From: Psettodes erumei
Taxonomy: Eukaryota; Chordata; Actinopteri; Pleuronectiformes; Psettodidae
Length of the DNA stretch: 64,000 nt
Assembly: GCA_016785225.1 (NCBI GenBank)
Contig: JAFBJZ010000782.1
Coordinates: 1,302,001 to 1,366,000 of the forward strand
Direction of reading: 5' to 3'
In this document: one piece after another, positions 1-12,600 of the stretch
Layout: every line of letters begins with the position of its first letter
How positions within the stretch are numbered: position 1 is the stretch's first letter
Notes under the pieces: generated by a model
Told to the model about the DNA's origin: nothing
Seen by the model: only the letters and a program-made list of their open reading frames with translations
Database searches by the model: none
Position numbers and translations under genes: made by a program

Positions 1-3000
1 GAGCTGCACAGATGGCAAATGTATTAAGCTTTCCAATTACTATAACTGCACGGCGTACTGTATAGAGCTCACAGAGGAAGCAGGCAGCACACCTCTATCT
101 GTATCACTGATTTTACTGACGCTATAACAATGACTAATACTTGAACCCAGTAATAACAAACAATGGATGCAGATCCATAATACCCTGTCTGGATGCATAA
201 GCAACAAAATGAAAAACAAAACAAACACCTTATATTGAATGCTCTGCTGGTGGCATAACCAACTGTTCTGTAATTCTCTTGATTTCTATTATTATGAACT
301 CACCTGCTGTCCCTGATGTGTTAGTCTGTTTGAAGTTATCCACTTAATACTACAGTGGTATTTCTTCAACATGCTGGCAACATATCAAGCCTTTACTGTA
401 TTTCATCAAATAGACAAGAACAAAAGAATCATCTTACAGTAATAAATTAATGAGTTTGACAGTCTCAGATATTAAAGTATTAGTGAGTGATACATCAAGT
501 TCGGTAACTAAAGTGCTATAAACCCTCTGAAAACAGACTGTGATATCTTTTGTGTCTCTGAAAAGAGCTTTACACAGTGTGGAAATATTACCCCAATGAT
601 GTCATCAGACTTGAGAACTTGAGTCTGTGAACTTAGGTTCCCACACATCCAGTGCACTTACCTCAATTAAAATGTGTTTACACCGAATAAATTATATCTT
701 CAACACAGCATAACATGATTTGTTTGCTTTAATTATTCCATTATTGTCCTCCTCAACAGCTCCTGAATACACGTTTGTTTTTCATAGTCATTTGACTGTA
801 ATTATGTGGTTGATCCTCATTATTTGTTCTTTATATGAAAATTAAATAACGCCAACAATGGATCTCAGTTAATTGAGCCATGTGGTGTATGCATCGAGGG
901 AAAAGACTATTAACCAGGTGTGTCTGGGCATAAAGTTTGAACGATGTGGGAATCTATCAAGCAGGGGAAAAAAAAACACGCTAGTGAATTCCTAATGCAA
1001 GATGTAGTATCCAGTATATTCCTGAATTTCTCATGTGCTGCTGTTTTTACTCACACTCCACTTTCACAGTTTTTTTTTTTAGATCAAAATATGTCTCTTA
1101 CAACTAAATAGCAATCGCAAATACATTTTGCAGGAAACATAATTGTGACCAGATAGTTTTCTTGCTTACTTTTAGTATTTGGCAACTTGCAAATACACCG
1201 ATACTAAACATACTGAATCAGTAAGATGTTCACAAACAGGGAATTTGTTTTCTACCAGTATATCTGATCTGGCAGTACAATATTAATTTACCTCCTGAGC
1301 CACATGTCAGCAAGTTCTGTTTCTTTTTTCCCCCTAGAATTAAGAGAGCTACTCTCAGAGAACTATGTTGAGAGTGACATTTGTCTAACCACATCATATT
1401 ATATGTTCAAGCTATCCTGAGACAAGATGCATGAAATTGTGGCCCTGCAGTAGTGGCAGGGAAAGTGATTTGAAATATTTGACAGCGTGAAAATTAGCTC
1501 AGGACCAAAATAAAGAGCTGCACTTGAAGAAGTGCTGGTGCAAGTAGCTCCGTGAAACCCATGCCAGGTTGTCTTGGACATTGCAGGGAAGAGAAAAAGC
1601 AGAGGACAAAGAAAAGAGAAGAGGAAAGAGGAGGATTAGTGGGAGAATGAGGCTGACAAGCCTGAGACAGACAAACAAACAGCTCAACAGATTGACCGGG
1701 GATGGAGGGGCAGATGAAACCTTACTGACTGAAAGAGCTACTCAGCCAAAATTTGTAATTTTGCCATGACACAGGGGAAACAGTTGTTTTCAAAGTTGAT
1801 AACCTGTAGTAAGTGCCTTATTCCAGTACTGGTATATCTCCCTCATAAGTGATGGAGAAAAAGAGAAAAGAGACCACCAGCAGGTAAAAGATGATGTATT
1901 CCGTGCACAACATACCTGCCACTGCTTAATTAGAGGATCAGTGTCTTAATTACCGTTTGTAATCAGCCAACAGATTGACTGTCCTTTCACCCATTACCTG
2001 AAGTGTCACTGTTACACTAGACTTTCCCCTATAGCCAAATGAAAGCTAAGTCAATTTCCATCACTTGGGCAAACATTGGCTCTAACTTTAAACACTTGTG
2101 AGGAAAAGGGACATGGTAAGAGGAACAGACTGAAAAATAGCACCATCAAAATGAATTTGCTTTTGTTGGGTTTAATATGACCTGTTTTGTGCAGGTTGAC
2201 ATCAATGTTATATCTGTTTCTTCTTTGGCAGAAACCAATGCAAGCTTGCTTTACTATATTATTATTTACACTGTATATCATACCTGAGTTTAAGTGGGGT
2301 GCAGTGTGAGTCATGAGATCAGCTGTTGTAATTTTCAATGCAATATCATTATCAACGTTTAATAATAAGTGGTTTCTTCTTGTATTCAAGAACTTGTTGG
2401 GAGAATTATTTCAAAGAGGTGATCAACCTTAAAATTTATCAGCACCAGCAGAAAGCACCCCACCAGGATTTATCATCTAATATAATTACTGTTCTCCTCT
2501 TGCCAAGGCAGTCAAACTGAGATGATTTTCTAATGCAGCGGTCTTTATTCCGCCTTTTGTATGCCATCGCTTTTTGTTCGGCTGCCTTGAATTATCAGTG
2601 CAAACTCAATAGCAGGTAAATTCATTCTGAATGGAAATGTGAAAGGAAACTCTCTGGTTTCATTTATCAAGGTTATAATAACCACAAACCAATTGTTGAG
2701 GCTTTATAAGTACATGCAAATGCAAACATGTTATCATGACGTTTGTGTCCAAGTGAGGAAAGAGACTGGGGCAATTATTTTTCGACTCAAACTGTCATAC
2801 ACATCATGTGCAGCTTAAAACACCAATGGGACCTCTTAAGAGGCAACATTGGCGATACAAGACACTTGGCTGAATATCCCAAACAACTACCTTCAAATTT
2901 GGTTTTCTGCTATGTGTGGTACTACAGAGGGAGGAGAACACCTGTTCCTACATTTGCTCCCACAGACAGGTAAGGGCCCTCGGGATATAACTGAGGTCCA

Positions 3001-3049
3001 ACACTAGGTTGTAAATCTTATAAAGTGCTTTTTTTCCTCCCACCGTTTC
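1..3049. other. Non-coding AT-rich stretch, nothing recognised
   Basis: I see no gene, RNA or mobile element here. Short frames (up to 112 codons) are open on both strands but lack any recognisable motif. Two compositional features stand out: a run of 11 T at 1070-1080, and a purine-rich tract at about 1586-1652 made of G/A runs with few pyrimidine interruptions. Confidence 0.7.
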
Positions 3050-3059
3050 TGGAATGCGA

Positions 3060-3245
3060 GAGGATTTAGCTAATTAGTTGGAGCCAGGTGTTAATTAGCC
3101 AAGGCGAGAGGGGATCGGTTTTGGTTCCGATCCATAATTCTGCGTTTCACAGAGCTCCAACTCTTTGATCTCCCCTGCAGGGCTGAACGCGCCACTGTGC
3201 TTGTCATTTTCAATTAGGATGTTAAACAGAAATTCCAAAGATATC
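3060..3245. promoter_or_regulatory. Candidate conserved non-coding regulatory element
   Basis: This block is more complex and GC-richer than its flanks. It carries two homeodomain-type cores spaced 20 bp apart (TAATTAG at 3071-3077 and TTAATTAG at 3091-3098). They are followed by a 7-bp inverted repeat, GGATCGG (3112-3118) and CCGATCC (3127-3133). A further CAATTAG core lies near 3212. Clustered homeodomain sites in a gene-poor region are common in vertebrate developmental enhancers. That role is inferred; no conservation data were available. Confidence 0.25.
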
Positions 3246-3260
3246 CTCCTTGTTACCCTG

Positions 3261-5110
3261 TCCCTTCCTCATCCAGCCAGATGAGTGAACAAGAAGGATG
3301 ACAAATCTCGGCAGAGTGAATATTTTCTTTCTGTCATGTGTTCTCTTCTCAGCTGCCTGACAGGAAGCTGGAGCTCCAAATGCAAGCGACACTTGCTGAG
3401 GAGGACATGGGGTGGGAGGGATATAAACATAGCAAGAGTTTTCTGTCAGTTTGGATAAAACTGAATGAAATAATTTCTGCCAACATAGTTATTACATCAG
3501 TGATTAAATAGAAGGGAATTAGGTAGCAGTTAAACTGGCAACACTAGTGGAATGTTCTACTTACATAATTACTCCATATCTTGTTGTGGGCCACACTCCG
3601 AACTAACAGTGGGACACTGTTAGTTCGCAGTGTGTTTGTTGGCACGGCCAATAGAAGCTTACATATTTGCACCAATACCACCAGAGATGAAATACAGACT
3701 GTATAGCCAACTGTGTGTGGGACTTTCAGTGCAGGTGCAGTGCCTCAGTATCTCAGACACTGACATAAATGGAAAAACTGCCTATTGCTTTCAAGGTATG
3801 AAAATAATTTTATTACCAGCAGGCTGCAATGACTTTTCTCCATTACGATACATTTTTAATATTTTGGTAAATGCCTGAAACAGCCACTGAAACAGTCAGG
3901 TGTTGCACTTCTTTTAAGTTTGGAAATGTTATGTAATATAGCTTCCCTTTCATGTTTGTATTTTAGGTAATTTTGCTATGCAAAATGTAAAGCCAACACG
4001 TACAGAGATTGTGAAGGAAAGAACTTCTCTGGTGCTTACTGCTTTGGTAGTACCTGTGGGATAATGCAGTGCATGTGACCAACAGCAGGGAGTCAAGGAA
4101 CAACAATTTGGCTTTGCTTTCCATCAGCACAGAACATGCAGGAGCCCTTAATGAGCAGCACATCATTGGTGCTTCTTCCATGAACCACAACAATAGATAC
4201 ATTGTCCTGCTCTGACATGTGACATCCATTTGTGAGTAGGTTCAGCCCTCCTTCACTCAAGTGTATGTGTTGGTGGTGGGGTGGGGAGGATAAATACCAC
4301 AGCATATCCCTTTGAAAAAGTCAATGACTGACAATTTGCACAGGTTATAATAATCATGTTGTGTTGATAATGACAATATGAACAGGTTATTGTGGATTGG
4401 GCAGATGGTATTTTAATTTGAAAAATTCACAATTCAGTTGGACTTAGTGGTGCATATCACATCCAGAAGTATTGGATCTCCCACCCCTAGTGGAAATCTG
4501 TGAGGCTAGATTACAAAAGAAAGGCCTTTAAGTTTTAAAAGGACCCCTCTCACCCAGCTCACAACCTTTTTAATTTCCTTCCTTCTTAAAGACTAGCATT
4601 AAGGCCAGAACATCCAGATTCCAGAATAGTACATATCCTGAAGCTGTCCACCTCCTTAACTCTCAAAATGTAATACTGCAGGCCACTTGGCATGTTTAAA
4701 TAATTGTGCAATAATGCAGATGTTTTTAATGCACTTGAAGCACTTCATCTACTGGGTCATTTGAGGTTGCGGCTAATTCCCCAACAGGTGCTGGTGTTTT
4801 ATATTTGGTGTTCTTATGTGTTGGATTTTATTTTATTTGACCCATTTGTTTTATGCTTTCATGATTATTTTACTTTTACTTCTGTTTTATACTTGTTTAA
4901 TGTATTCTGTGCTTTTGAGGAAGCACTTCTACTATTTTTCTTTCTTTTGTTCTTGCTCATGCGAGCTCAAGACAAATTCTAATCAATCATGTTGTTATGG
5001 CAAAGTATTTAATCTTAAATGTATTATAATCACATGAAATATGTACACACATTGGTTTTAATCTAAAATATTCATATCATCAAAGAAGGTACTCTGGAGA
5101 CTTCATGTAT
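3261..5110. other. Non-coding stretch, only a hairpin recognised
   Basis: Apart from the inverted repeat at 3592-3634, nothing here is identifiable. The part from about 4780 to 4990 is strongly T-rich, so its open frames give hydrophobic, membrane-like peptides. That is a composition artefact, not evidence of a gene. Confidence 0.65.
3592..3634. repeat. Inverted repeat, 20-bp arms, 3-nt loop
   Basis: The arms are 3592-3611 and 3615-3634, separated by GGA. They pair along all 20 positions except one mismatch (C3598 against C3628). The structure could extrude as a cruciform or fold as an RNA hairpin. The stem is shorter than a normal microRNA precursor, and no flanking element termini were recognised. 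Confidence 0.85.
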
Positions 5111-5139
5111 GCACACGCATACACACACACACACGCACA

Positions 5140-5222
<83 letters not shown>

Positions 5223-5241
5223 ACAGGGGTGTGTGTGTGTA
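5111..5241. repeat. (CA)n microsatellite that flips to (TG)n
   Basis: CA units run from 5111 to 5225 with a few interruptions at the left (GC, CC, AT variants) and an uninterrupted core over about 5145-5217. At 5226 the array meets GGGG and continues as TG units to about 5241. The result is a self-complementary junction. Long open frames here encode only His-Thr or Cys-Val repeats and are artefacts. Confidence 0.97.
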
Positions 5242-7836
5242 CATTAAGGGTGCAAGTACTGTGCAACAGCACAAGAGGCACACAAAACACGCACTCCCCA
5301 CCAAAACACTGTTCCATGATGCCAATATTGTTCAAAAAGTCAAGAGGGCACCTTTTACATACAGAAGACTATATAAAACTGTTTTGGTGAACATAAACCG
5401 ATTGCAATTAGTCTGAAGACTGCAACTCCCTGATGTGCAACCTTGTTGATGAGTGAAAGCTAATGTAATAAGAATCCAAATATAAATTTATGTTTCTTTA
5501 TGCCATACTATATGTATTTATTTTTAAAAGGACATTTGTCCTGCTTAAATCAATTATATGAGTTTGTCAAGGCCATATCATGTCTTGACATTTTATTATT
5601 TATGAAAGAGATGGCACAGAGTGAGTGAGCATGCAAAATTGATTCATAGCCATAACATTTTTACTGATATCTAGTTTGCAGCTCTGCAATGCCTACAATA
5701 TCTTGCAGCAGTTGCTGCGGCACTGAATCGTTTAAACACCTTTGTTTTGTATGATGACAGGCAGGTGGTGGTGGTGTGTGTGTGTGTGTGTGGGGGGGGG
5801 GTTGTTGAGGAATTTTCAGCAGCATGCAAATACAGAATAACAGAGGATTAGAGGAGGCACATTTGCATATGAACAAACTGCTCACTTATGGGGAATGCTT
5901 GATGCCTACGGTCCATGGATGAACACTCAGATGAGTAATGTGTCTTGTGGATGAGCATGTGCAGCAATACCTCACGGGTTTTTCTCCTCAGTAGGATCCA
6001 ATTCATGGGCTTACAAAGAATTAGCCTGGCTTTGGAAGTATAGGATTTTGCTTTTGCAGGCACAAACGCCAGGTCATTTAACATGCTGCTGTAATGTTGT
6101 GGCGTAATGTGCTAATTGTTTGACTGTGCAAATGTGAATCAGAGTCTTCTCATTTTCAACTGCAAATCTGTGTGAACAAACCACAGGGGAAATGGACAAT
6201 TAAACTGGATGGGTGGCACAGTGAATGGGCTGGATGGGTAATGGTGGGGAGGGAATTTCTGCCTCCTGTAAAATGTAGGATTGCAACATTTAGGACACAA
6301 AATCTGCATGAGCGGGAGAAGTGAATAAATGATTTTCAAAAAATCACAGAAGGCAAAGAAAACCCATTAGAGATTCAAAGGCATATCAATCAAAAGGGAA
6401 AGTCAGGTAGGTTTATACACACAGGGAAAGGGGCACAAAGGGAGAGTAAGAGAGAGCAAGAGAGAATGAGTGAGAGTGTGAGAATAAGACTCAAGGTGAG
6501 AAAAGAAAAACCGCAATTGAGTGATACTCTTCTTAACTTGATTTTGGAGTATGGGAGCTTCAAGGGTCGAATGTAGAAAATTATTTTGAGGGAAAAATGT
6601 TTAAGGGGGGGTCGAAGCAGACAGGTGGACACAGAGACTAAGACTGTTTGCCAAGATTGCATCACAGCATCAGAAAAAAAAGATCCCAAACCATAAATGA
6701 CAATAAATGATGGATCAACTGTTAACAGATGATAATAGTTGCACTTCACCAAAAATGCTAAATTATCCATGAGGGTTTGACTGATAAAAGATGAATCTCC
6801 ACTGAATATTTGGACTGATGTCTAATCAGTGCTTACTAAATGTGAGAAACTTGCACACTAAAAAAAGGTCTTGTTGTCATCACGTGGCAATGCATATATG
6901 CACTGCATACAGGACAAATGACCAGTAAAGTCGTTACTGCCATATGGCAGTGCAACCAGTAAAAGGCCCATTGTGGAAGCCCACAAAACATATATTGTAA
7001 TGCAATAAGATGTTTGCCAATGGCCACCATGTCCCTGTTTTTTGTAAAGCCTGCCATTCAATTTGGCCTGAAGACCCTGAAGGTTTATATCAATCAATGT
7101 CTTTGCAGAAGCAATTATAAGGAGGAGCACTTGTGCTGGAAATCCAAATCATCTTCCTCTATTGCCTCCCAGTAAATGTTAGATGGTGAGGCAGCAATAG
7201 GTGGAAATTGAAAAGCACTACAAAATTATTATGCTTCAAGGACTTGAAAAGAGTTGTTTAATTCAATCAGACAAAAACACCCAGATGCTAATTGAGAAAG
7301 CCTGAATCACTGCACTCATGCTCACAGATATGTCCATACATAAGTTACAGGAAAATACTCACAGGAGTAGCCTTAGACACAGACATTTTCTTCATTTCAT
7401 GTGTGACCATCTTTCTTTCTCTCTGGCTGTCTTTCTCTGCTCGTCAGTTGTGTGATAGACTGACCTCGGGATATAAATTACATGAATTCCTATCTATCAT
7501 TCATCCTCCATTCCCTCTCTCCTTCTTCCTACCATGTGCTGTGGAAATCAAAGACTGCTGAGCCAAGGGGAAAAAAGATTCCATCAATCTCCGCTTGTCC
7601 CTAACAGTCACGTTTACCTGACAAAGTTGGACAGCGCTGTGAAATGCAGTTCTGTCCTGCCAAAGCCTTGGCTTATGCCCCTGAAATACTGTTTCTTTCT
7701 TTATATTAAATTCTATTTAATGGGCTGCCTCGGTGTCTCTGCAAGCCTGGGTGCATAATGTGAACTTGCAAGATCATGGAATCTGTTTCATGACCTTCGT
7801 CACGTCTTCGCCTCTCTCTCTCTCTATTTTAAGCTT
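5242..7836. other. Non-coding stretch, nothing recognised
   Basis: No gene or element was identified. A (TG)n tract at 5774-5791 runs directly into ten G (5792-5801). A GAGA-rich tract lies at about 6433-6485, and a short (CT)n tract at about 7813-7827. Confidence 0.65.
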
Positions 7837-8045
7837 TATTTATTCAGGTAGTGTTTGCTGAGCATGCAGACTCGCTTTCAACAAGGCCTTGCTTAACATT
7901 CATACACTTACACACATTCACCGGGAGCTGCCCTGCACTTATACAGTCTTTAGTGTTGGACACTGGTGCAGCTGGGGCTCTGCCTGAAGGGTTTCTCAGT
8001 GGTAGTTACTGAGTCTCAGTGCCTGCCTACTACCTGCATGTCTTC
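7837..8045. repeat. Possible dispersed repeat remnant
   Basis: The segment begins with a TTTATTTATTCAGG-like stretch, followed by an ACACATTCACCGGGAGCTGC-like stretch and then GGACACTGGTGCAGCTGGGG. This order resembles interspersed repeats that I recall from fish genomes, but I cannot name the family. No target-site duplication is visible. It may instead be unique sequence. Confidence 0.3.
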
Positions 8046-11000
8046 TGAAGCTGTTAACATTTAACTCAGAATGAAATGGCTTTAATTGATCTTTTTATTC
8101 AAGTGAATTTACAATTGTGTGAACTAAACTGAGGTTGAATTTGAATTTCTTTTTCATGTCTTTATTATAATACAGCTCTATAGCCTACATCCAAATGGGT
8201 CCTGGGGAAATTCTAGGGACTTTTGGCCTGAGTCCAAATTCTGGGGTGGGGTAAGGGTCGGGTGTCACAAAGCAATATTAGGAAACATTTCTGTTGGATA
8301 GTGAATGGCCATACATCTTGTCAGATGTACAAATTACAACTGCTGTTGACATCCCTTGAATATGCATTTTAAAATATGTATTTGCTGAGTTATTTTTTTC
8401 ACGTAATCACACTGCATTTCACAACCTTTGTGCTGTTTTCCTTTTTCACAGTCAAAACATTTCTCAGTGGTATGAATAAATCATGTTTTGTTTTAAAGTG
8501 TTCGTGATGTTATTGGTGACTTATTTGATATGCAACTGTTGTACACTAAAATCTAGGTTAAACACTGCATATGTGCCTTCCAGTAATCCAAAGATAAACA
8601 CTTAAATCACACTAGCTCCTGGCCTTTCAGAGAGGAGAGTATTTCACCATCTCAAGACCCTGAGGAATGCTGCTGCAGAATTACGATGCTGTGCATAGCC
8701 CCTGATGCTGAGCAATAACATCATACACCTGTCATGGTGTGTTCCAGAGGTGGCCATGTGTCTTGTCATGTTAACAACACAATAAATGGGATGCGAAGAG
8801 GCCAGTATCCTCTCAGATGAACCATGTATCCTCAGGAAATCTGCCTGAGCTGTGGAGTCATCTTGCGTTAACTCAAACTAACCGCTGTTACGGGGCTAAC
8901 GTGTCAGATAAACGATGTTGCCGGCTTGCCAGGAGGCAGAGAGAGGTCGTGACATTGTCTGGAGAGGCCCCGTAGCCATGTCAACACAGTCACTGCAGGC
9001 GTTGCAGCTCAAGGCTACTCTGAAAACATCAGGCTTCCAAGTGCTTCAGTCCCTCTTCCCATTTCCTCTTTCCTCTCATTAGACAGCCTCTGGGGACAAG
9101 CTTCTGGGCACCTCCTCTCTGGCCTACAATGATAATGTTGATCCTCACGGCTTTCAGCCAAACCGAGGGAATTTTCTATACTTAGAAAGGCCGTCATAAG
9201 CATATCTGCAAAAATATTATCAACGCAGCTATGAAAAATAATTCAGGGCAAAGATTTGTGGAGTTATTCAAGCTTAGTGGAGTAGTTAGTATCTGCTGTC
9301 TGATCTGTCTTAGGGCAATATCGTATCAGAATAATGAGGGCAGATATGGTCCAGCTTTGGAGACTCTGCAAAGAAGCATTTGGATATCTCTACCTCAACA
9401 TATAATTCATTCAGTGGCTAGCTGAGGGCAATCCATGTCATGGTATGTCAGGGAAGAATAACTCATGTACAGTGGGCAAAAAAGCATGATCAACTTCTTG
9501 AAGTAAATCCACTCAAATAACCCTGTAAGACTGAAAAAACTTACTCTCACTTAAGTTTAGTGATTAGCTGGCATTTGTAAAAGGTGATACACTGCGAAAA
9601 AAATGGTATATGGAATATACAGAGGTTAGAAAAGAGAGAGATGCATTGAGAAACTGCCTGAACTTTTAGAATATTATATATGCATTTCCAATTTTTAGGA
9701 CCCAAAAGCAGAAGACATGAGGCTTAAAAGGTTTGGTTGAATTTTTTGGAACACAGTTGTAGTGGATGAAGGTGAGTGTGGCTGTGGGTTTGGCTGCCTG
9801 CGTTTGAAAACAGGTTGTGGCATGAACAGAGAGATGAGATTCACAGTACTGCAAGAGCTAGATACTGAGTGAAGACTGGTGGGTGATCGAGCACACAAAC
9901 AAAGGTGAGATGACATATTATTTCTTTGGAGAGAGATATGGGGAACAACTAGAAATGTGGCAGAGGAGAAAGTGGCTGGGATTCTCTACCACTATACAGA
10001 ACGCACTGGCATGAGTGAGTGGAAACCTGGAGCTATTGTGCTGGAGTTGATTGGTATGTTTGGATCCAGATGCAGATGATTACAAGCAGCCAGGTGTGTA
10101 AGCCATGCCCACAGTGCATACACACAAGGAGAGAATGACAGAGGGGGAGAGGAAAAGGGAAAAGAGAGGAAAGGCACAGGGAGGCAAACTAAGAGTTCTA
10201 GGGACAATGATTACATCCAAAACCTGTGCTGTGTTTCCCTTTTCTCTATACTAACTTGATGCTATATTTACTGCTGTGATACTATGTGACGCTGTGACAC
10301 TGAATGCATTTAATACAGAATTTACTGGGTTAATCAATTCTAAAATGCTGGCTTAGAGAGGTTAAAGTTAAAAAAGTTAAAAGCGGAACGTGGCTCCAGT
10401 CGCTTATGGTGTGTTTTATTCATTCTCATGCTTGACATGGTACCAGTTTGTCATGAGCTAATTTTTTTTTGTTGATTGTTTAATCTGTGATGTAGAAGGT
10501 CAACAGGGCATAATTCCATCAATAAATCAATTTACTGACATGCATGTTTACTGGCACAAGGCATTCCAATTAAAATGCATAGTCAAGCTACTACTTATCG
10601 TTCGACTAAACTGTGCATGTAAATGTCATCATTGTCTCATATAAACAGGACATTGGACATTCATTTACTTTTGTGTCCTCTGATGTGGTATTTTTGTATT
10701 GCATTTTTTCCCCAAAATAATTGTAAGAATGCATCTAACCAGCTAAATTGATTGGGATTAATCTATTAATGTGTACTGGTATTTCTAAGGAAGTATTTTT
10801 CATATGAATATGGCTGCCTTACTCTTTGAATTCTAAAGCAGCGAAGACTTGAGGCAGTTGGGGTGGAGAGAAGCTATGCTTTTTGTAGACACCTGTGAAA
10901 ATCTCGACAGCAGTCTTTGTGTGTGTAGCATCGGCCTCTGTGGTGAGGCTTTTTTGTGCTACTGCCATTACAGAGCAGTGAAAAGAAGAAATGTGAGTTC

Positions 11001-11841
11001 TGCTCAGAGGGAGCAGCTTCACATTGTGTTGGGGGGACTTTTAGTCGGAGTCATGTGAGCATCAGCATTATGCTATGAAGAATAAGCTCACAGTGTAGGG
11101 GTATGAGGGAGTAGGGAGAGCAAAACTAAAGTTGAGTCTGGCCTTGTGTAACCTCTGCAGGAAATTATAATTCAATAATGGAAGCGCCCTGCTTTTCTAA
11201 ATGAGAATATAAACAAATGATGGATAGCAATAATCTGAGCAGTCAGCAGAGCGCGTCGAAAGCCCCAACGCCCACATGACCATGTTGAAATGTTCAGAGA
11301 GAGAAAATAAATGGGGAGCGGGCTGAGATGAACAATAAAAATAGCTCCTCTCTCAGAATTAGCTGGAATTAGAGCAAGGTTAAACTATGGACTGAGAAAA
11401 AGGAAAAAAAAGTGAGATAAAAAATACCAACCAGTTGGGAACCCAGTGAAAAGGAGCATCATATTCACTGTGTGTGTGGCTCAGCATGCCTGTGAGTTTG
11501 TGTGTGTATTTGTCTTTTCTTCCTCTCAGGTGCTGGTCCAATGCAATGTTTGTACCTGGCACTGGATGCAAGTACAGTGTTGGCCTGGAATTCCCATTTC
11601 AGTGCTGTCTCATGTTATTTTTATTTATTTATTTTTACTTTTTCTGTGTCTTATCTGTTTTCTTATCTAACTGCCACCGTAAAAGCTGTTGTGCATTGTG
11701 CTTTTTTCACAGCACCTATTGTAAGTAATCAAATGTCAAGTATTTTTTGACCCTGCAAAATTAATGGTATTTTTAATATTGAAAGTAAATTAAGCCTATC
11801 TATATTGTTGCTATTCCTTTCTTAGCCCTGTTTAGCCCTTA
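8046..11841. other. Non-coding stretch with one GC-richer block
   Basis: No gene was recognised. About 8870-9060 is GC-richer, with several CpGs, and might be a conserved element. A purine-rich tract (GAGAGG/GGGAAAAG type) lies at about 10129-10190. The open frames around 10819-11058 overlap on opposite strands and show no motif. Confidence 0.6.
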
Positions 11842-12208
11842 ATTTCCTGCCACTCTCCATCTACCTGCAACATGTCCCAGACTTTCCTCCTCACCCTATT
11901 GGCAGATCCAACTGCTCATCTGTGTCATATTCCAAATCACCTGAGTTTCCCTGCCGACTCACACACCTGTTCCCAGTTTTCTTGTTACCTGAGCCAGTAC
12001 TTAAACCAGCCAACTCCTACAGCTTCTTCTTAGATCTTCTGCTTGTGGCTCCCCATGTGCCTGCTACCTGTGTGTAGTAGCCTTTAGTCTGTCTGCCTAT
12101 CTATCCATCTGTCTACAAGCCTGGTCCTCTTCATTTTGTTTATTAAAGTCACTTCAATGCATCTGTCTGCCTTGTGACTGCAGTTGGTTCATCCACCAGC
12201 CTATAACA
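11842..12208 (+). mobile_element. Decayed LTR-like segment, possibly a Gypsy-type solo LTR
   Basis: The segment is C/T-rich and has the layout typical of fish Gypsy-type LTRs. A long CCTG/CTGCC-rich 5' part leads to a TATA-like GTACTTAAACCAGC at about 11996-12009. A polyadenylation-like TTTATTAAAG follows at about 12140, and then a CTGTCTGCCTTGTGACTGCA-like 3' part. Such LTRs drive and terminate retroelement transcription. No gag or pol lies next to it, so it would be a solo LTR or a fragment. Exact ends and target duplication cannot be placed. A non-LTR 3' tail is an alternative. Confidence 0.4.
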
Positions 12209-12224
12209 CCTGAGCTTGATGTCC

Positions 12225-12600
12225 ACTAATCTTACACAGCTGAATAACAATGAGACTGAAATACTGGTTGTAGGTCCTCAAAAAACAGGCAGGTAATATA
12301 TTTGTGTTAATATCCATTGTCTCTAATCTGCAGAGAGCAGGTCAAGAACCATACAGCTGTTCTTGATACTGACAAGGTTAAAATTCTGAATGGTCTGGAT
12401 CCCAAGTATATTAATGAGTGGATCACTGACACAGTCCAGCCAGACTTCCCATGTCTGCTGGTAGAAATCTGTCTGTACACACAATAAGATCCAGGTCTTC
12501 AGGTGGAGCTTTAAGTTACTCTTTAGAGCAAACTTCAGATCAGTCATTACTGTTTGCGCATTTAAAATAAACCTTAAAACCTGATTTCACAAGTTTCATG
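12225..12600 (+). mobile_element. LINE fragment, Rex1/L2-like, 3' part of ORF2
   Basis: Pieces of the C-terminal half of a non-LTR retrotransposon are recognisable in order. First comes a GAGACTGAAATACTGGTTGT-like part just after the reverse-transcriptase core. After a deletion come degenerate matches to the region that normally reads AAAxWNxLP. The end is AAACCTTAAAACCTGATTTCACA, the usual run-out of these ORFs into the 3'UTR. Frameshifts and stops are abundant, so it is dead. Such LINEs copy themselves through target-primed reverse transcription. Assignment to Rex1 rather than L2 is from memory of element structure and is uncertain. Confidence 0.5.

Noticed and set aside
3592..3634. Hairpin as a microRNA precursor
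   Set aside because: The 20-bp stem with a 3-nt loop is too short, and the flanks do not extend the pairing to the usual 30 bp or more.
4704..5037. Leu/Phe-rich plus-strand frames that look like membrane proteins
   Set aside because: The region is a T-rich low-complexity stretch, and overlapping frames look equally hydrophobic.
5072..5416. Several open frames of 80-100 codons through the CA array
   Set aside because: They encode only His-Thr or Cys-Val dipeptide repeats produced by the microsatellite.
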